Shown here: positions 61,453 to 64,000 of the stretch, one piece after another | How the letters are laid out: each line of letters opens with the position of its first letter | Numbering within the stretch: the first letter of the stretch is position 1 | Assembly: GCF_000154705.2 (NCBI RefSeq) | Contig: NZ_CM002917.1 | Span: 2,002,461-2,066,460, forward strand | Origin: Hoeflea phototrophica DFL-43 | GTDB lineage: Bacteria; Pseudomonadota; Alphaproteobacteria; Rhizobiales; Rhizobiaceae | Reading direction: 5' to 3' | Length of the DNA stretch: 64,000 nt | Notes under the pieces: model-generated | What the model was told of the DNA's origin: nothing | Database searches by the model: none | Seen by the model: the letters and a program-made list of their open reading frames with translations, nothing else | Made by a program: the position numbers and the translations under genes

Positions 61453-63876
61453 TTAGAACGCGACCCTCAGATGCCCGCGGGCCCCGAATTCATGGCCATG
61501 TTGGCTCAGCGAACCGGTAACGCCAGCGCGTACGGAAACGGTTCTGCTCAAAGCGCCACTTAGCCCAAGGCTGCCTGTTACGGTGTGAGCGCCACGGTTT
61601 TGACCGGTTTGGGTAAAAGTGCCGAACAAATGGCTCGTTGCAGTGATCTGGTGTGCCTTGGTCCTTGCGGCTTCGAAATCGTGATCGTAGCGCAGAACAC
61701 CAGTCAGCCTGAGCTTGCGCTCTTGTGCAGTATTCGGGAGATCCTGGGTGAACTTTACGCCGAGACCGCCGGTCAAGGCTTCCGCGTTCGCTGCAGCTAT
61801 GGAGTAATTGAAGTCGCCTCCACCAGTTTCCGTGAGGCTGTTCTGCCATATTCTGGAGTAGGCGGCGGCCACAAACGGCTCAAGTTGCATGCCTTCACCG
61901 ATCAGGGTCTGATAGCCCAGATGCGCTGAGGCAAGCATGTTGTCTGAAGTGTAGCTGGAACTTGCCACGCCGCCGGAGAACAGTCCGACATCGCGGTTGA
62001 TACGGGTCGACTTGTGCCATCCATGTGCATACCCGACCACGGTGGCGAAGGTGAAACGCTCAATTTGGGCAGTCGCATAGGCGCCGGCGATGGCGCTTTG
62101 GCCGGAAAAGTCCTGGGTTACCTTGTCGTGTTCATGCATCGATGTGTAGCCATACCCGCCAAAGACACCGGCACTGAATCGCTCCCGCTCGATGAGGTCG
62201 GTGCCGACCAGCAGGTTGGACAGGGAGTAACCGAAGCTGCCCAGGCTATCTCTGCCCTGCACATGTCCGCGCGAGTAGGACGCGTCCATCCACAGAGCAT
62301 GACCTTTGCCGTTGTCATGGTCATGGTCCTGGGACGTCATGCGGGCCATGACCGACGAGGCAACATGTTCGAGTTGTTCGAGACCAACGGTCAGATTGGA
62401 TGAATAGGGCTCCGCATGCACCTGGTCGAGTTGGCTGACCTGGGCATTCGTCAGGCCAAGCCAAGCAGTGCTGACGGTTTGACCGTTGCTCAGCTGCTGT
62501 TGGCCGCCATTGCTGGTTCCTGTTGCACCCGGCGCTGTGCCTCCGCCGGAACTGCCATTGACCACTGTGTTGTTGTGCGTAGCAGCAATCGCGGACACCA
62601 GCGTCGACCAGGGCGTGGAGGCGGGCAGTTTGGACGGCACATGGCCAGGAACGGCAGAGTTGTCGGTGAAACCGACTACGATCTGTCCCGTGTTGCTGGG
62701 CTGGCCGATCAGCCTGGCTGAAAGATGCGCGTTGAGTGACCCACCTTCCACCAGTGCGATCGAATTGCTGTCGATGCTGGCAGCCGTCAGGACTGTGTAA
62801 GTCGAGCCGGTAAAGTCGGCGACTTCACCTGCGCCGGTTGCCGTGTATCCATTGTCTTTTTCCAGCGTGACGGTGAGCTTGTCGGCGCCGGTGACCGTTC
62901 CGCTGACGGAAAGCAGGTCTGCGTTTTGTGCGGCGTTGGGGTCTATTTCGGATATGAGCGATGTCGCGCCCTGCAAGCTCAGATTGCCCCCAATGTTCAA
63001 CGTGCCGATCGAAAGCCCGGGCGAAAAGACTGCGCCGGTTCCTGTTCGGAAGTTCACATTGCTGCCGACGCCGGCCGGCCCTCGAACAGTCCCGTTGCCG
63101 GCCAGTGTTCCGTAAAGCCCGACAATTCCTGTTTCTATCGTCGTGCTGTCGAGTTTGAGGGTCGAACCCTTTTCAACACCCAGCAGCCCGGCATTGGTGA
63201 TGCTGCTCTGTCTGAGCGTGAGCTGTGTCGGTCGGAGAAATGTTTGTCCGTTAAGATTGTAGCTTCCAATGGAGACGTTGTTTGGATTGGAAATGCTGAA
63301 TGTCTGGTAGGTGCGTGGTTGAGTGCTGACAATGAACACGTCCTGGATCTGGCTTAAACCGGATGCCTTTGTCAGCTCTATCGATCGGTTTTCTCCGATT
63401 TCGACATTTACCAGGTTTACTCTCATTGCCCCAAGCGTGCCCGTTGCCGGCATGGGGCGAATTCTCAAGAACGGCGTGCCCGGATTGGGGGCTGACGCAA
63501 TGCTGGTTCCTGACAGCAGCACAGAGTTCAGATGATTGTAGGGTTGGACGAAAGCCGGATCAAAAGTTCGCCTGGTGTAGACATCGAGCGCGCCACTCGG
63601 AGCGATCGTGCCCGGTACGATGATCACATTGGTGCGGGAATCCAGACAGTATGTCTTGGCTGGATCTAGTGCGGTGGGCTGGATCCCCGCGGTTCCCGAG
63701 ACGATCCTGGTTCCTACTCCCAGGCTCGCGCAACTAGTAGCGGCAGCCGGTGTAGTTTCGAAGGGGATTGCCGGTGCTGCCACCGCCAGCGCCATCATCA
63801 AGGAGCGATGCATGCTTCGCGACGTGCAAGATCTGCGAGCCGAAACTGATGTCAAGATTGTATCCTTTTGCATCAT
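61453..63876 (-). CDS. Autotransporter (type V secretion)
   Basis: 807 aa. The signal peptide is near residues 22-47 (MHRSLMMALAVAAPAIPF then TTPAAATS); ATG 63813 is an alternative start. The passenger (about 50-480) is rich in Ser, Thr, Gly and Asn with repeated strands (LNIGGNLSLQGATSLISEID, LTVTLEKDNGY), typical of a beta-helix, and I see no protease motif. The C-terminal beta barrel (about 525-807) ends in the aromatic signature RVAF. A His/Asp-rich stretch (SQDHDHDNGKGH) precedes the barrel. It is probably an adhesin or surface protein. Confidence 0.9.
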   Translation of the reverse strand: MMQKDTILTSVSARRSCTSRSMHRSLMMALAVAAPAIPFETTPAAATSCASLGVGTRIVSGTAGIQPTALDPAKTYCLDSRTNVIIVPGTIAPSGALDVYTRRTFDPAFVQPYNHLNSVLLSGTSIASAPNPGTPFLRIRPMPATGTLGAMRVNLVNVEIGENRSIELTKASGLSQIQDVFIVSTQPRTYQTFSISNPNNVSIGSYNLNGQTFLRPTQLTLRQSSITNAGLLGVEKGSTLKLDSTTIETGIVGLYGTLAGNGTVRGPAGVGSNVNFRTGTGAVFSPGLSIGTLNIGGNLSLQGATSLISEIDPNAAQNADLLSVSGTVTGADKLTVTLEKDNGYTATGAGEVADFTGSTYTVLTAASIDSNSIALVEGGSLNAHLSARLIGQPSNTGQIVVGFTDNSAVPGHVPSKLPASTPWSTLVSAIAATHNNTVVNGSSGGGTAPGATGTSNGGQQQLSNGQTVSTAWLGLTNAQVSQLDQVHAEPYSSNLTVGLEQLEHVASSVMARMTSQDHDHDNGKGHALWMDASYSRGHVQGRDSLGSFGYSLSNLLVGTDLIERERFSAGVFGGYGYTSMHEHDKVTQDFSGQSAIAGAYATAQIERFTFATVVGYAHGWHKSTRINRDVGLFSGGVASSSYTSDNMLASAHLGYQTLIGEGMQLEPFVAAAYSRIWQNSLTETGGGDFNYSIAAANAEALTGGLGVKFTQDLPNTAQERKLRLTGVLRYDHDFEAARTKAHQITATSHLFGTFTQTGQNRGAHTVTGSLGLSGALSRTVSVRAGVTGSLSQHGHEFGARGHLRVAF

Positions 63877-64000
63877 TTAAAGATGAGCAAATACTCAGGT
63901 AATCGTATAACATTGTTTGAATGTGTCCGGAACCCACTGTTGCCGTCATGACGTTCGCTTTCTGAGGTCTTCGGCCTGTGAGGGTTTCAGCCGGACAGCA
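63877..64000. other. Upstream region of the autotransporter, window edge
   Basis: The 124 bases are AT-richer near 63880-63920 and should contain the autotransporter promoter. I see no strong ribosome-binding site before ATG 63876 and no further gene. Confidence 0.35.

Overview
The window looks like the chromosome of a GC-rich alphaproteobacterium of the Rhizobiales/Hyphomicrobiales. The reasons are RpoB/RpoC of about 1380/1402 aa with rhizobial sequence, adk directly after secY inside the ribosomal supercluster, a 194-aa Adk, an ATP12 chaperone behind rluC, CTTGAC-N17-CTATAT-like promoters and many rhizobial DUF families. A Hoeflea-like Rhizobiaceae/Phyllobacteriaceae member is a guess I cannot test here.

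Region 1 (1-30.2 kb), plus strand: the transcription/translation supercluster. It runs rpoB (first ~11 codons outside the window), rpoC, then a ~2.6-kb interruption (DUF302 protein, GNAT acetyltransferase, small hypothetical, GlsB/YeaQ membrane protein). The str genes follow (rpsL, rpsG, fusA, tuf), then S10 (rpsJ to rpsQ), spc (rplN to secY-adk) and alpha (rpsM, rpsK, rpoA, rplQ). Hairpins lie at several internal joints: rpoB/rpoC, the rpoC ribosome-binding site, rpsQ/rplN, rplO/secY, rpsM/rpsK and rpoA/rplQ. A good promoter candidate precedes rpsM.

Region 2 (30.2-40.8 kb): housekeeping and quality control. msrPQ (periplasmic methionine sulfoxide repair) is divergent from a DegP-like protease. 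RarA, a PanE-type reductase, a HemG-like flavodoxin, CrcB, RluC, a HAD phosphatase, the F1-ATPase chaperone ATP12 and a lipoprotein follow.

Region 3 (40.8-46.2 kb): a C1/sulfur cluster. Formaldehyde is oxidised through glutathione by AdhC and FghA (minus strand). Divergent from them are an IclR regulator and an SBP56-family protein (methanethiol oxidase family) with a small membrane protein 3 bp behind. Because SBP56-type methanethiol oxidases release formaldehyde, the cluster reads as a possible self-contained methanethiol/formaldehyde module.

Region 4 (46.2-55.1 kb): an XRE regulator behind a near-perfect 40-nt palindrome, a hypothetical protein, lipB, tRNA-Leu(GAG), an agmatinase-family hydrolase, and a TetR-PspA-YiaAB envelope-stress module whose shared promoter carries three copies of one inverted repeat. 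MgtE and a MerR regulator with its own operator follow.

Region 5 (55.1-64 kb): a minus-strand run of membrane proteins (isoprenylcysteine methyltransferase-like, DUF1624 with a cysteine-rich tail, EamA transporter, DUF3253, DUF599), a 33-aa membrane protein with its own terminator, L-serine dehydratase, a DUF1489 protein and an 807-aa autotransporter. I saw no CRISPR array, insertion sequence, integrase or prophage gene. The most interesting items are the TetR/PspA operator array, the SBP56-formaldehyde cluster, the 40-nt palindrome and the 33-aa gene.
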